Assembly: GCF_004344915.1 (NCBI RefSeq)
Contig: NZ_SKFG01000009.1
Coordinates: 62,001-126,000 of the forward strand
Length of the DNA: 64,000 bases
Reading direction: 5' to 3'
Source of the DNA: Paenibacillus albiflavus
Lineage (GTDB): Bacteria > Bacillota > Bacilli > Paenibacillales > NBRC-103111
Below the pieces are notes generated by a model. The model was not told the DNA's origin. It worked only from the letters and a program-made list of their open reading frames with translations, and did no database searches. Both the position numbers and the translations under genes were made by a program. Shown one piece after another: positions 25,520 to 35,437 of the stretch. Numbering within the stretch: position 1 is the first letter of the stretch; each line of letters starts with the position of its first letter.

Positions 25520-27409
25520 GTGCTGTTAAAGCAGATTAATCAGCCTAGTGACTTAAAGCGACTGTCAAATGATGAACTAGAGGCTCTTTCAGAAGAGATA
25601 AGGCATTTTCTTATTCAGAAGCTTTCGGTGACTGGTGGTCATCTGGCTCCAAATCTTGGTGTTGTTGAGTTAACAATCGCCTTGCATGCATTTTTGGATT
25701 CTCCTCGTGACAAAATTATTTTTGACGTTGGTCATCAGGCGTATGTTCATAAGATTCTAACCGGACGTCGTGATCAATTTGACACGTTAAGACAGTATAA
25801 AGGCTTATGCGGCTTCGTCAAACGTTCCGAAAGCGAACATGATGTATGGGAAGCAGGTCACTCTTCCACATCATTATCTGCTGCAATGGGAATGGCGATG
25901 GCTCGCGATCTCAAAGGCGAGAACAATCGGGTTGTAGCCGTTATCGGGGATGGCGCGATGACTGGTGGAATGGCGCTGGAAGCGATCAATCATATCGGTC
26001 ATGAGAAGAAGAAATTAATGATTATTCTCAATGACAATGAAATGTCGATTGCGCCTAACGTTGGCGCTCTCCATAATTATTTGAACAAAATTCGTTCAGA
26101 TCGCTACTACCAACGTGCCAAGGACGATATCGAAGCACTGCTTAAGAAAATTCCTGGTGTTGGCGGCAAATTAGCGAAGACGGCTGAGCGTGTTAAAGAT
26201 TCTCTTAAATATTTGCTCGTGTCGGGCGTATGGTTTGAAGAGCTTGGCATCAATTATATCGGCCCTGTCGATGGCCACAATATTCCGCTGCTGATGGAGA
26301 CGCTGAAAGGTGCAGACAAGGTAAACGGACCTGTGCTTGTTCATGTTGTAACCGTTAAAGGGAAGGGATATAAACCGGCAGAAGCCGACTCTCATAAATG
26401 GCATGGCGTATCACAACCTTACAAAATTGAATCAGGTCAGGTGCTTAAATCAGTTGGACCTCCTGTGTATACGGATATATTCGGTCAAGCCATCATCGAA
26501 CTAGCTGAAGAGGATTCTAGAATCGTTGCTGTTACACCAGCAATGCCTGGTGGTTCTGGCTTATTGAAGTTTGCTGATCGTTTCCCTGATCGGATGATCG
26601 ATGTGGGGATTGCGGAACAGCATGCTGCAACCTTGTGCGCAGCGCTAGCAAGTGAAGGAATGAAGCCTGTATTTGCGGTATACTCCACCTTCATGCAGCG
26701 TGCTTATGATCAGATCGTTCATGATATTTGCCGTACGAAGCTGAATGTATTCTTTGCAATTGATCGTGCAGGATTCGTCGGAGCGGACGGTGAGACGCAT
26801 CATGGCGTATTCGATATTGCTTTTATGCGTCATTTGCCTAACATCGTGATCATGATGCCGAAGGATGAGAATGAGCTTCAGCATATGATGAAAACAGCAC
26901 ATCTCTACGATGATGGACCGATCGCGGTACGTTATCCGCGCATTGCGGGAACTGGCATTCAAATGGATGAGCAGATGCATCCAATTCCGATTGGATCATG
27001 GGAGATCGTGCGGGAAGGCAATCATGCTACAGTGCTTGCCGTCGGTCCTATGGTGCAGGTTGCTGAGGAAGCGGCGAATATGCTGATGAAGGAAGGCATT
27101 TATCTTCGTGTTGTGAATGCAAGGTTCATCAAGCCTCTTGATGAGCAGATGCTGATGATGTTTGCCAAAGAGAACAAACCGATTATTACGATGGAAGAAG
27201 CTTGTGTGATGGGCGGATTTGGTTCGGCTGTACATGAGTTCTATTCTGCGAATAACATTTTTAATTTACAAATCAAGAACATGGGTGTGCCAGACTGCTT
27301 TGTTGAGCATGGCTCGATCAAAGAACAGCGCAAAGAAGTTGGTTTAACGGCAGAACAGCTAGTGGCTAACATTCACGCAATGGCACCTCGTTTAAGTCAA
27401 CGAGCATAG
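25520..27409 (+). CDS. dxs: 1-deoxy-D-xylulose-5-phosphate synthase
   Basis: Thiamine-diphosphate enzyme opening the MEP isoprenoid pathway. 629 residues. TPP site [18 protein letters not shown] followed by [14 protein letters not shown]; transketolase pyrimidine domain with [15 protein letters not shown]-terminal domain [16 protein letters not shown] start behind GCGAGGGAATAGGC. A TATAAT lies at 25437 but without a clear -35. Confidence 0.97.
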   Translation: MLLKQINQPSDLKRLSNDELEALSEEIRHFLIQKLSVTGGHLAPNLGVVELTIALHAFLDSPRDKIIFDVGHQAYVHKILTGRRDQFDTLRQYKGLCGFVKRSESEHDVWEAGHSSTSLSAAMGMAMARDLKGENNRVVAVIGDGAMTGGMALEAINHIGHEKKKLMIILNDNEMSIAPNVGALHNYLNKIRSDRYYQRAKDDIEALLKKIPGVGGKLAKTAERVKDSLKYLLVSGVWFEELGINYIGPVDGHNIPLLMETLKGADKVNGPVLVHVVTVKGKGYKPAEADSHKWHGVSQPYKIESGQVLKSVGPPVYTDIFGQAIIELAEEDSRIVAVTPAMPGGSGLLKFADRFPDRMIDVGIAEQHAATLCAALASEGMKPVFAVYSTFMQRAYDQIVHDICRTKLNVFFAIDRAGFVGADGETHHGVFDIAFMRHLPNIVIMMPKDENELQHMMKTAHLYDDGPIAVRYPRIAGTGIQMDEQMHPIPIGSWEIVREGNHATVLAVGPMVQVAEEAANMLMKEGIYLRVVNARFIKPLDEQMLMMFAKENKPIITMEEACVMGGFGSAVHEFYSANNIFNLQIKNMGVPDCFVEHGSIKEQRKEVGLTAEQLVANIHAMAPRLSQRA

Positions 27410-27425
27410 GAGCGTATCATTATAG

Positions 27426-28250
27426 ATGTCTGATGCCAAAGAAAGACTGGACGTACTCTTGGTTGAACAAGGGTATTATGAAAGCAGAGAAAAAGCCAAG
27501 GCCGCCATCATGGCTGGTCTTGTTTTTGTTAATGACGAGCCAAGCGATAAGCCCGGCACCAAAATTGCGCGTTCCAAGACAATTCGTGTCAAAGGAGCAG
27601 TGCATCCGTATGTCTCGAGAGGCGGACTCAAATTGGAGAAAGCTTTGCGAGAATTCAATATTGACATGAAAGATCGCGTAATGCTGGATATTGGGGCGTC
27701 AACAGGGGGATTTACAGACTGTGCCTTGCAAAATGGTGCTTCCTATGTGTATGCGATTGATGTTGGTTACAATCAACTCGATTGGTCACTTCGCAATCAT
27801 CCACAGGTGAATGTGATGGAACGCACAAACTTCCGTTATACGACGATGGATGATTTAGAGGGTCCGGCGCCGTCTTTTGCTTCAATCGATGTTTCATTCA
27901 TCTCACTAACTTTGATCCTGCCGCCTCTTAAAGCTTTGTTACCCGAGAATGGCAGCATTGTTGCGCTGATCAAGCCGCAATTCGAGGCAGGTCGCGAGAA
28001 GGTGGGCAAGTCCGGCGTTGTGCGCGATCCGAAAGTACATGAAGAAGTGCTTACACGTATTTTGCAATTTGGAACAGATATCGGATTATACTTGGTAGGT
28101 TTGACTTATTCACCGATTACAGGAGGGGAAGGAAATATTGAGTTCCTTGCCTATTGGACCTGTGATCCTAACCACCCGAATTTGTTGACGGGCAATCTGT
28201 CATCTTATATTGAAGAAGTGGTTAGTCAATCAAGACGACTACAGGGCTAG
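27426..28250 (+). CDS. TlyA/YqxC family S4-domain rRNA methyltransferase
   Basis: Predicted SAM-dependent 2'-O-methyltransferase of rRNA; TlyA homologues also act as hemolysin-like proteins in some species. 274 residues: N-terminal S4 RNA-binding domain (RLDVLLVEQGYYESREKAKAAIMAGLVFVN), then FtsJ-like methyltransferase domain with SAM motif VMLDIGASTGGFTDCALQNGA and IDVSFISLTLILP. It follows dxs by 16 nt, as in B. subtilis. Confidence 0.9.
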   Translation: MSDAKERLDVLLVEQGYYESREKAKAAIMAGLVFVNDEPSDKPGTKIARSKTIRVKGAVHPYVSRGGLKLEKALREFNIDMKDRVMLDIGASTGGFTDCALQNGASYVYAIDVGYNQLDWSLRNHPQVNVMERTNFRYTTMDDLEGPAPSFASIDVSFISLTLILPPLKALLPENGSIVALIKPQFEAGREKVGKSGVVRDPKVHEEVLTRILQFGTDIGLYLVGLTYSPITGGEGNIEFLAYWTCDPNHPNLLTGNLSSYIEEVVSQSRRLQG

Positions 28251-28406
28251 ACTACATACAAAAACTGGCTAACACCCGCATTCAAAAAGAGGATTTTGCA
28301 GCTCATTCCGCGAATTAAGCAAAGATAAGTTAGTCATAGGAAGCAAGACTCCTAAGCTAAAGAATAATCTTTGTCACGCTGTTTCCTCATGATGGATGCG
28401 AGGTGA

Positions 28407-28862
28407 TTGAGCATCGACAGCCAAGTCTTAGTCCTACTTATTATCGTTAGTATTGCAGTGTCATGGGCCACGCTTCGGTTTCGCAGATGGCTTGATGAGC
28501 CTAAGCGAAATTTACCCGTTCCAATCCATGACGATATTCCTTCAGATGAAGCGGTTGAGCTGCTTGAAGGAGCAGGTTTTGACGTGTTGTCTTCGAAGAC
28601 AAGAATTCCCCTCTATATCACGATTAATGATGCAGAAGAGCCACTCTACAGCCGATTATTCATTGATTTTTTTGTCCAAAAAAATGAAGAGCTGTATTTG
28701 GTTAAATTAGCAAGAGAACGCAGACCATTAGATATGACAGGCAGCGGTTTGCGCGATGCATTCTTGGCATATCAATTGTTATTTCCTGATGCATCCGGAG
28801 TTCTATATGTAGATATGAATCAGCAAAAAATAAAGAAAATTTCGTTCCATGTTGAGGTGTAG
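28407..28862 (+). CDS. Conserved hypothetical membrane-anchored protein before argR
   Basis: I do not recognise a named family. TTG start after GCGAGGTGA. 151 residues: a single N-terminal membrane helix (about residues 5-22), then a soluble domain with [24 protein letters not shown] and a C-terminal stretch [21 protein letters not shown]. The mixed alpha/beta pattern with Asp/Glu-rich strands resembles small nuclease-like folds, but no catalytic motif is certain. It ends one nucleotide before argR. The 156 nt upstream show nothing else. Confidence 0.65.
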   Translation: MSIDSQVLVLLIIVSIAVSWATLRFRRWLDEPKRNLPVPIHDDIPSDEAVELLEGAGFDVLSSKTRIPLYITINDAEEPLYSRLFIDFFVQKNEELYLVKLARERRPLDMTGSGLRDAFLAYQLLFPDASGVLYVDMNQQKIKKISFHVEV

Positions 28863-28863
28863 A

Positions 28864-29313
28864 ATGAAAGGTCAACGTCAGGTAAAGATCAGGGAAATTA
28901 TTACTAATAACGAGATTGAAACGCAGGACGAGCTAGTCGAGTCTTTGTTTAATGCAGGATTTAATGTAACACAAGCAACCGTATCGCGAGATATTAAGGA
29001 GTTGCAGCTGATCAAGGTACCGCTGGATGATGGCAGATATAAATATTCCATGCCGGCAGATTTACGTTACAACCCTTTACAACGGCTCAAGAGAGCGCTA
29101 ACAGACCATTTTACAAGTATCGATTCAACAGAGAATTTAGTCGTGATGAAATGCTTGCCAGGAACAGCGAATACGATTTGCGTGCTGCTTGATGGTATGG
29201 ACTGGGACGAGATCATGGGGACGATCTGTGGGGATGATACGATCCTGATTATTTGCCGTACGAAGAAGGAGAGCGATAATGTGGTGAAGCAAATCACCGC
29301 CTTATTGTCTTAA
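28864..29313 (+). CDS. argR: Arginine repressor ArgR/AhrC
   Basis: Arginine-responsive hexameric regulator. ATG at 28864 follows TGAGGTG overlapping the previous gene. 149 residues: winged-helix N-terminal domain ([39 protein letters not shown]) and C-terminal arginine-binding domain with the [28 protein letters not shown] motif split across it. Upstream of recN as in many Firmicutes. Confidence 0.95.
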   Translation: MKGQRQVKIREIITNNEIETQDELVESLFNAGFNVTQATVSRDIKELQLIKVPLDDGRYKYSMPADLRYNPLQRLKRALTDHFTSIDSTENLVVMKCLPGTANTICVLLDGMDWDEIMGTICGDDTILIICRTKKESDNVVKQITALLS

Positions 29314-29352
29314 GTACTGCTTTCCTTCGGAAAGCTTGGGAGGAGTTACGAG

Positions 29353-31086
29353 ATGTTATCGGAGTTGTCGATTCGCAATTTAGCAGTGATTGAACAAGTG
29401 CATATCCATTGCAAAACAGGATTTCATGTCCTTACAGGGGAAACTGGCGCTGGTAAGTCCATTATCATTGATGCACTTAGTCTAATTGTCGGTGCACGCG
29501 GTTCATCTGATCTTGTTCGGTATGGCAGTGATAAAGCAGAAATAGAAGCTTCCTTCGAAATTGATTCCTCCCATCCGATTTGGAATGTGCTCGAATCTTT
29601 GGGAATCAAAGGACATGCTGATGAGAAGCTGATTATTCGTCGTGAAATTACTGCCCAAGGCAAGAGCTCCGCTCGGATCAACGGTCAGATTGTCAATCTT
29701 ACGATGCTTCGCGATGTAGGTGAATGCCTCGTCAATATTCACGGTCAGCATGAGCACCAGTCCTTGCTTCATACGGAGCAGCATATCCATTTGCTCGACT
29801 CCTATGGTGAACAGGAGATTCAACCTGCCAAAGACGCATACGCGGCTTCCTACAATGTCTATGTACAACTTCGCAAGGAGCTTCTAGAGCTTAGAGATAA
29901 TTCTATGCAGGCGCTGCAAATGACGGATTTGTATCGATTTCAAGTTGATGAGATTTCCGCGGCTAAGCTTAAAGTTGGCGAAGATGAAGCTCTGACGGAT
30001 GAAAGAAGCAAGCTTGCCAATAGCGAAAAGCTGCATACAAGTGTATCTGATGCTTATGATCTGTTGTACGGTACAGGTGCAAGCATTACGTCCGTTAGTA
30101 AAGCTTTGAACCGTCTGAATGAAATTATGAAATTCGATAATTCTGTTCTTCAGCCTCTGCAGGAGCAGCTGCAGAATGCGTATTATCAGCTTGAAGATGT
30201 TGCTTATGGCTTGCGGGATTATCGTGAATCGATTGAGTTTAATCCGAATCGCTTGGATCAAATCGAAGATCGACTTGATACCATATCAACACTACGTAAA
30301 AAATATGGTGCAACTGTACCTGATGTTCTTCAATATTTGAGCACAATTCAAGCCGAATTAAACACGATTGAGAATAAGGATAGTTTAATTGAAGAGTTAG
30401 AAAACAAGCTTGTTAAAGAAGAAGTTACTCTGGCTAAGGCTGCGCTTGAATTATCGGAACGCCGTCGTGATATTGCTGTTCGTCTCGCTGCTGAGATCGA
30501 GTCCGAGCTACGTGATCTTCATATGGAAAGAACCGTATTTAAGGTTCACATTGGACAAGCAGAAACAAATCAAGATGAAGGCATATACTGTGATGGGATG
30601 CATTATAAATTCTCACGCGATGGTATCGATCAAATTGAATTTATGATGTCTCCGAATCCAGGTGAGCCGCTTAGAAGCTTAGCCAAGATTGCTTCCGGTG
30701 GTGAATTGTCACGGATCATGCTTGCGCTGAAGACCATATTTGCTCGAATTGATCGAGTGCCTGTACTTGTATTTGACGAAGTCGACACAGGTGTCAGTGG
30801 ACGAGCGGCACAGGCGATTGCGGAGAAAATGTCTCAGCTCTCAAGGTATTGCCAAGTGTTCTCCATCACACATTTGCCTCAAGTAGCTAGTATGGCTGAT
30901 GTTCATTATTCGATACATAAGGATGTTGAAGATGGACGTACGTTTACCAAAGTAACGGATTTGGATGATTCCAATCGAATCGAAGAGCTGGCAAGAATGC
31001 TTGGCGGAGCTGTTGTTACGGAAACAACCATGCAGCATTCTCATGAAATGCTTGTTCTGGCAAATGAAAAGAAATCAAGAATATAA
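29353..31086 (+). CDS. recN: DNA repair protein RecN
   Basis: SMC-like ATPase acting at double-strand breaks. 577 residues: N-terminal Walker A GETGAGKSIIIDAL, INGQIVNLTMLRDVGE, INIHGQHEHQSLL, a long central coiled coil, signature KIASGGELSRIMLAL and Walker B VLVFDEVDTGVSGRAAQAIAEKM. Start behind GGGAGGAGTTACGAG. A terminator overlaps the gene end. Confidence 0.96.
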   Translation: MLSELSIRNLAVIEQVHIHCKTGFHVLTGETGAGKSIIIDALSLIVGARGSSDLVRYGSDKAEIEASFEIDSSHPIWNVLESLGIKGHADEKLIIRREITAQGKSSARINGQIVNLTMLRDVGECLVNIHGQHEHQSLLHTEQHIHLLDSYGEQEIQPAKDAYAASYNVYVQLRKELLELRDNSMQALQMTDLYRFQVDEISAAKLKVGEDEALTDERSKLANSEKLHTSVSDAYDLLYGTGASITSVSKALNRLNEIMKFDNSVLQPLQEQLQNAYYQLEDVAYGLRDYRESIEFNPNRLDQIEDRLDTISTLRKKYGATVPDVLQYLSTIQAELNTIENKDSLIEELENKLVKEEVTLAKAALELSERRRDIAVRLAAEIESELRDLHMERTVFKVHIGQAETNQDEGIYCDGMHYKFSRDGIDQIEFMMSPNPGEPLRSLAKIASGGELSRIMLALKTIFARIDRVPVLVFDEVDTGVSGRAAQAIAEKMSQLSRYCQVFSITHLPQVASMADVHYSIHKDVEDGRTFTKVTDLDDSNRIEELARMLGGAVVTETTMQHSHEMLVLANEKKSRI

Positions 31087-31110
31087 AGATGCCTTAGGCA
31101 TCTTTTTTTC
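31087..31110 (+). terminator. Intrinsic terminator after recN
   Basis: Seven-base-pair stem AGATGCC/GGCATCT with a TTA loop and seven T residues. Confidence 0.88.
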
Positions 31111-31175
31111 AGTTATAAAAGATCGGGTGAGGGGTTAACTTATAGGTACGCATTTGACGTAGGAGTGTGATACCT

Positions 31176-32498
31176 TTGAAAGCAAGCTCAAGAAAAAGAT
31201 TGGTGGGTTTACTGCTTGTTTGTATTTTGTGTGTAGCCGCTTTTTCCTCACCCTTCCAAAGCTTTGCTTCTTTTCCTAATGAACTCCGGATGTTTAGTGG
31301 ACAAGGTAAGCAGATTAAGCTCGATATGCCTGTGATGGCAAAGCTGACTGTCAAAGATCCCGCAATTGTCAAAGTGAATGGCAGCTCCAAGCACTCATTC
31401 CAAGTTAATCTTAATGAACCAATCTCCATTATACCGTCAGGTCTTGGCAAAACAGAGATGAAGCTGAAATTATTTGGCGCCATACCGCTAAAGACGGTTA
31501 AAGTGAATGTCGTTCCAGATCTAAAAGTAATACCTGGGGGTCAAACGATTGGTGTTAAAATCAAATCAGCCGGTATTCTTGTTGTAGGACATCACTTGGT
31601 AAACGTAGGACCAAATCAACGATTATCACCTGGTGAAGAATCAAAAGTTCAAGTTGGCGATTTAATTACCCATATTAATGGGCACAAAATGCGTGATGTG
31701 AATCAAGTATCCGATTTTGTAACGAAGGCTGGAGAAAGTCGTAAACCGCTTGATTTAACGATTCAACGAAATAATCAGACCTTGCAAATATCCCTCAATC
31801 CAGCTTATGATACAGTTGATAAACTCCATCGTCTAGGGCTGTATATTCGCGATACTGCTGCAGGTATTGGAACTTTAACTTTCTATAATCCTGAGCATGG
31901 CGTATACGGTGCTTTGGGACATGTTATTACGGATATGGATACACAAACACCTATTGTTGTAGGCGAAGGTCAAATTGTAGATTCTAATGTAACTTCAATT
32001 GCCAAGAGCCGCAGTGGTGAACCAGGGGAAAAGCATTCAAGTTTGAATAGCAAAGTCCTTGGAACGATTGAGAAGAATACAGCGTTTGGGATCTTCGGCA
32101 AGATGACAACACCTCCTGACTATAGCTTCTCCAAACAAGCTATTCCTGTTGCATTTGCAGAAGAAGTAAAAGAAGGTCCTGCGCAAATCTATACGGTTCT
32201 AAGCGGTAAAAAGGTGGAGAAATTCGATATCCAAATTGTTCATGTAGCGAAACAGGATCATCCTGCAACTAAAGGTATGGTAATCAAAGTCACCGATCCG
32301 AGACTGCTTGAGAAAACAGGTGGGATTGTCCAGGGAATGTCAGGCTCGCCTATTATACAAAATGGCAAGATGATTGGTGCCGTGACGCATGTGTTCATTA
32401 ATAATCCTGAGCAAGGCTATGGCTGCTTCATTGAATGGATGCTGCAGGATTCCGGTATCATGCAGAAGTTGAATGGAAACGGACTAAAGGCGAGTTAG
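31176..32498 (+). CDS. spoIVB: SpoIVB serine peptidase
   Basis: Forespore-secreted PDZ serine protease that triggers SpoIVFB and pro-sigma-K processing. TTG at 31176 is ten bases after AGGAG; a GTG three codons earlier would touch the site. 440 residues: signal helix (about 9-30), a beta-rich domain, a PDZ domain (VGDLITHINGHKMRDVNQVSDFV) and an SpoIVB peptidase domain with the catalytic serine in VQGMSGSPIIQ and histidine in GHVITDMDT. It lies between recN and spo0A, as in B. subtilis. Confidence 0.95.
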   Translation: MKASSRKRLVGLLLVCILCVAAFSSPFQSFASFPNELRMFSGQGKQIKLDMPVMAKLTVKDPAIVKVNGSSKHSFQVNLNEPISIIPSGLGKTEMKLKLFGAIPLKTVKVNVVPDLKVIPGGQTIGVKIKSAGILVVGHHLVNVGPNQRLSPGEESKVQVGDLITHINGHKMRDVNQVSDFVTKAGESRKPLDLTIQRNNQTLQISLNPAYDTVDKLHRLGLYIRDTAAGIGTLTFYNPEHGVYGALGHVITDMDTQTPIVVGEGQIVDSNVTSIAKSRSGEPGEKHSSLNSKVLGTIEKNTAFGIFGKMTTPPDYSFSKQAIPVAFAEEVKEGPAQIYTVLSGKKVEKFDIQIVHVAKQDHPATKGMVIKVTDPRLLEKTGGIVQGMSGSPIIQNGKMIGAVTHVFINNPEQGYGCFIEWMLQDSGIMQKLNGNGLKAS

Positions 32499-32501
32499 CC
32501 T

Positions 32502-32610
32502 TTGGTTCGTATTCTAGAATTTATTATATTTGTGTCATAAATTCTAAGTAATACCTTGAGAAACGCACCCGCCTTGCCTTTAAGGACGGTGAGACCGTTT
32601 CTTCTTGGTT
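32502..32610 (+). repeat. Dispersed two-hairpin repeat, copy B (spoIVB-spo0A)
   Basis: Module 1 is TAGAATTTAT (32515-32524) / ATAAATTCTA (32537-32546), a perfect 10-bp inverted repeat. Module 2 pairs GAGAAACG (32558-32565) with CGTTTCTT (32596-32603) and has an inner CCGCCTT/AAGG-CGG helix with a bulged A. The left flank GTTCGTATTCTAGAAT also occurs at copy F. It ends about 20 nt before the first 0A box of spo0A. Confidence 0.85.
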
Positions 32611-32631
32611 ATACATAAATTAATAGATTTT

Positions 32632-32741
32632 TGTCGAAGGTACACGAAGATTGAAACGAAATATTAAATTATAAAATATTCTAGAAAAAAAGGAAAGAAA
32701 AATCGTTCGACAGAAGGAAATCACTTTTAATTGTCGAATAT
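32632..32741 (+). promoter_or_regulatory. spo0A sigma-H promoter with three 0A boxes
   Basis: Sigma-H elements: -35 GAAGGAAAT (32713-32721), 11-nt spacer, -10 GTCGAATAT (32733-32741), both full matches to RNAGGAWWW and RNNGAATWW. Exact 0A boxes TGTCGAA lie at 32632-32638 (plus), 32706-32712 (minus strand, TTCGACA, abutting the -35) and 32732-32738 (plus, overlapping the -10). This matches the known logic of spo0A autoregulation in Bacillus. The box over the -10 suggests repression at that site and activation from upstream (inference). Confidence 0.85.
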
Positions 32742-32795
32742 TTCAAATTAGGAAAATAATTACAGTGTCTTTTTTAGGGAGATCAAAGGAGGATT

Positions 32796-33614
32796 ATGAA
32801 CTTGAGAAAAATTAATGTATTACTTGCGGATGATAATCGAGAATTTACACACTTACTGTCTGAATTCATTACAGAACAAGACGATATGGAAGTGGTCGGT
32901 ATCGCTTACAATGGGAACGAGGTACTGAAGTACATGGAAACTCATCGTGAAGTGCCAGACGTTCTAATTTTAGATATCATCATGCCGCACCTAGATGGGT
33001 TAGGTGTATTGGAATGCCTCCGTGAAATGAACCTCCCTGTACAGCCTAAAATCATTATGTTGACAGCATTCGGACAAGAAACGATTACACAAAAAGCGGT
33101 ACAATTAGGAGCATCTTATTACATACTGAAGCCATTTGAAATGGGCGTTCTCACGAATCGTATTCGTCAGCTCGTGTCCAACTCAACAGTTGTCTCATCG
33201 AATTCTGCAATGAGCGCTGCCGCAGCTGCAAGAGCGAACGTCGTTCAAATGCCGAAGACCAAGAATTTAGATGCTAATATTACATCAATCATTCATGAAA
33301 TCGGCGTACCAGCACATATTAAAGGCTATCAATACTTGCGTGAAGCGATCACGATGGTGTACAACAACATCGAGATTCTTGGTGCGATTACCAAGACGCT
33401 TTACCCTGCAATTGCAGAGCGCTTCAAAACAACGCCTAGCCGCGTAGAACGCGCTATCCGCCATGCCATCGAAGTCGCATGGACGCGCGGCAACATCGAC
33501 AGCATTTCCTATATCTTCGGCTATACGATTAATATTTCGAAGTCGAAGCCGACGAATAGCGAGTTCATCGCGATGGTTGCGGATAAATTGAGGATTGAGC
33601 ATAAGGTGTCTTAG
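32796..33614 (+). CDS. spo0A: Sporulation master regulator Spo0A
   Basis: Response regulator that commits the cell to sporulation. 272 residues: receiver domain with acidic pocket ADDN (12-14), phosphorylated Asp60 in LILDIIMP, and the switch lysine in YYILKPFE. A linker (about 130-160) is rich in Ser, Ala and Val. The C-terminal DNA-binding domain has [38 protein letters not shown] and [23 protein letters not shown] behind AAAGGAGG. The last 200 bp are G+C-richer than the rest. Confidence 0.98.
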   Translation: MNLRKINVLLADDNREFTHLLSEFITEQDDMEVVGIAYNGNEVLKYMETHREVPDVLILDIIMPHLDGLGVLECLREMNLPVQPKIIMLTAFGQETITQKAVQLGASYYILKPFEMGVLTNRIRQLVSNSTVVSSNSAMSAAAAARANVVQMPKTKNLDANITSIIHEIGVPAHIKGYQYLREAITMVYNNIEILGAITKTLYPAIAERFKTTPSRVERAIRHAIEVAWTRGNIDSISYIFGYTINISKSKPTNSEFIAMVADKLRIEHKVS

Positions 33615-33659
33615 CAGAAGGGTTTTTGGGTTTTAGAAACTCTGAATAGCAAACCAACT

Positions 33660-33712
33660 AATACCACTTATTTATTGGTTTCTTCAAAACCGATAAAGGA
33701 GTGGTATTTTTA
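33660..33712 (+). terminator. Intrinsic terminator after spo0A
   Basis: Outer stem AATACCACT/AGTGGTATT with an inner GGTTT/AAACC helix, followed by a T run. Confidence 0.82.
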
Positions 33713-33771
33713 TGTCCAATTTTGAATTTCAACTCGACATTGTTTTATTGGAACGATTTCGTGACAAATGC

Positions 33772-33800
33772 TTGGTTGTTAGTTAAACTTAGGATATATT
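33772..33800 (+). promoter_or_regulatory. Sigma-A promoter of the accessory lipoprotein cassette
   Basis: TTGGTT (33772-33777), 17-nt spacer, TATATT (33795-33800), about 40 nt before the lipoprotein start. Confidence 0.5.
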
Positions 33801-33841
33801 TCATTATGCTCTGACTTTATAATTCTTGGAGTGTGATCTTA

Positions 33842-34603
33842 TTGAAGATTGTTCCTGTTATGATCTGTCTAATTTTGATTTTAAGTGGTTGTGATAAATT
33901 GTATTCCCCTGAGCAATCCCAAAAAATAATACTTGAAAATGAAGGTCAAAGTTATAAAGTTATGTTGGTTTATGACAAAAATCTTAATGAAGTTATTCTT
34001 CAGATCAATAATTCGAATATTCCAATTTTAAATGATGTTAGCGAAGAGCAAATCTTTAATCCGCAGCCTAGTGATGAATATACATTCCAATTATCTACAA
34101 ATGGAAATAAAATTATGGTTGGTTCAACATACGCATTCACTAATAAGTACGGCTCTACATCTTGGATTAATTGTTTTGAATATAAGGATGATCAGATTAA
34201 AAAGATATGGTCCTCTGACGATATTTTACATCATAAGTTTGCCGTAAATAGTTTTACAGAAGAAAGCCAAACACTAGAAATCTCTATGGGTCAGGATTTG
34301 AGAAGAATCATTTTAAGTGATGAAGAAACAGAGTTATGGTTAGATTATGTGAAGTTTCATCAAGATGGAGCGCAGTCGTTACCAGAATTATTCTTTGTGA
34401 TTAATCCCGCTTTTACCTTCTACGATTACAATAATGACGGAATTGAAGAATTGATTACAAAGACTATTATTAGTTTTGAAGGCTGTCCAATTTCTAGAGC
34501 TTATTTTTCTGCATATCAATTTTCCACAGACGATATCAAACAAATAGAAGGGTGGTTTAGAGGAACTTATCCATCAATAGAACAGCTTGATTCACTGAGT
34601 TAG
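33842..34603 (+). CDS. Predicted lipoprotein with a DxNxDG calcium-like loop, unknown function
   Basis: TTG start ten bases after TTGGAG. 253 residues: signal helix ending in a lipobox (LILILSGC, lipidated Cys about residue 17), then a polar, beta-rich extracellular domain. Near the C terminus FYDYNNDGIEELITKT has the DxNxDG loop of FG-GAP/EF-hand-like calcium sites. No known family is recognised. Base composition is AT-rich, unlike flanking core genes. First gene of a three-gene cassette with the next two. Confidence 0.7.
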   Translation: MKIVPVMICLILILSGCDKLYSPEQSQKIILENEGQSYKVMLVYDKNLNEVILQINNSNIPILNDVSEEQIFNPQPSDEYTFQLSTNGNKIMVGSTYAFTNKYGSTSWINCFEYKDDQIKKIWSSDDILHHKFAVNSFTEESQTLEISMGQDLRRIILSDEETELWLDYVKFHQDGAQSLPELFFVINPAFTFYDYNNDGIEELITKTIISFEGCPISRAYFSAYQFSTDDIKQIEGWFRGTYPSIEQLDSLS

Positions 34604-34630
34604 GTTTCCATAAAGGGGAGGCAGATTATT

Positions 34631-35371
34631 ATTAAACCGACTATATTAGTTTTTGGGACAGACCATTTTTCTAATCAGGTTAACGGTGATTTGTTAATGA
34701 CAGAAACCGAAGATGTACTATCGGATAAGAGACAAAATGAAATGAATGAGGTAGTTAACTATTTAAAAAAGTTTGAGCCAACAAAAGTAGCGCTGGAAGT
34801 TTTACCTAAGTATGAAGAGAAAGTAAATCAAAACTATAATTCCTATCAAAAAGGGGATTTTTCGCTGTCGTCAAATGAAATCCATCAAATTGGATATCGG
34901 TTAGCAAAGGAATGCAATCTTGATAAAATTTATGCAGTAGATTGGAACGATAACTTGGACGACGTTCCTGATATAGGGCAACTTGCAGAAAATAATCAAT
35001 CTGATGCATACGATGAGGCTTTAAAAATAGGACATGAAATTATATCTCAAGCTAAAGAATATTATCTACACCACTCCATAAAAGAATATTTACTTTGGTA
35101 TAATGAAAAGGAAAATATCACAAAAGGTCAAGAGTTTTATATGAAACTGGCCTTGGTGGGTAGCGAGAGTAACCCAATTGGTGCGATATGGACAGCGAAG
35201 TATTGGTACTATCGTAATCTGCTAATATACAAAAACTTGGTTAATTTAATCTCTTCAAAAGAAGAACGGATTTTTGTTTTGTATGGTGCAGGACATCTTT
35301 ATTTACTTTTACAGTTTTTAAAAGATAGTGGACTTTTTAATGTTGAAGTAGCTAGCGACTATCTAAAATAA
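34631..35371 (+). CDS. DUF5694-like protein (TraB/GumN-related), probable AUU start
   Basis: The conserved N terminus KPTILVFGTDHFSNQ is encoded upstream of the first ATG (34694), directly after GGGGAGG (34615-34621). The only initiator-like codons at proper distance are ATT at 34631 (or 34628), so an AUU start is inferred. 246 residues: GTDHF near the N terminus, VALEVLPKYEEK, and YGAGHLYLLLQFL near the C terminus, the paired histidine motifs seen in TraB/PrgY/GumN-type predicted metalloproteases. No membrane helix. About 33% G+C on the line counted. Confidence 0.65.
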   Translation: MKPTILVFGTDHFSNQVNGDLLMTETEDVLSDKRQNEMNEVVNYLKKFEPTKVALEVLPKYEEKVNQNYNSYQKGDFSLSSNEIHQIGYRLAKECNLDKIYAVDWNDNLDDVPDIGQLAENNQSDAYDEALKIGHEIISQAKEYYLHHSIKEYLLWYNEKENITKGQEFYMKLALVGSESNPIGAIWTAKYWYYRNLLIYKNLVNLISSKEERIFVLYGAGHLYLLLQFLKDSGLFNVEVASDYLK

Positions 35372-35437
35372 TTCCTTCTTACAGAATTCATCGCGATGGT
35401 CATGGGAGCATTTAACAAAGAACAAGGAGGAATTTTT

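Noticed and set aside
29323-29342. GCTTTCC/GGAAAGC hairpin between argR and recN as a terminator
   Set aside because: No T run and it is directly followed by the recN ribosome site.
32486-32503. AAAGGC/GCCTTT hairpin at the end of spoIVB as its terminator
   Set aside because: Short stem overlapping the stop codon and almost no T run; repeat B begins there.
35383-35400. TTCATCGCGATGGT shared between the spo0A 3' end and the start of the accessory region near 35.39 kb, as a duplication scar
   Set aside because: A 14-base match between two places in a window of this size occurs by chance, and flanks do not align.
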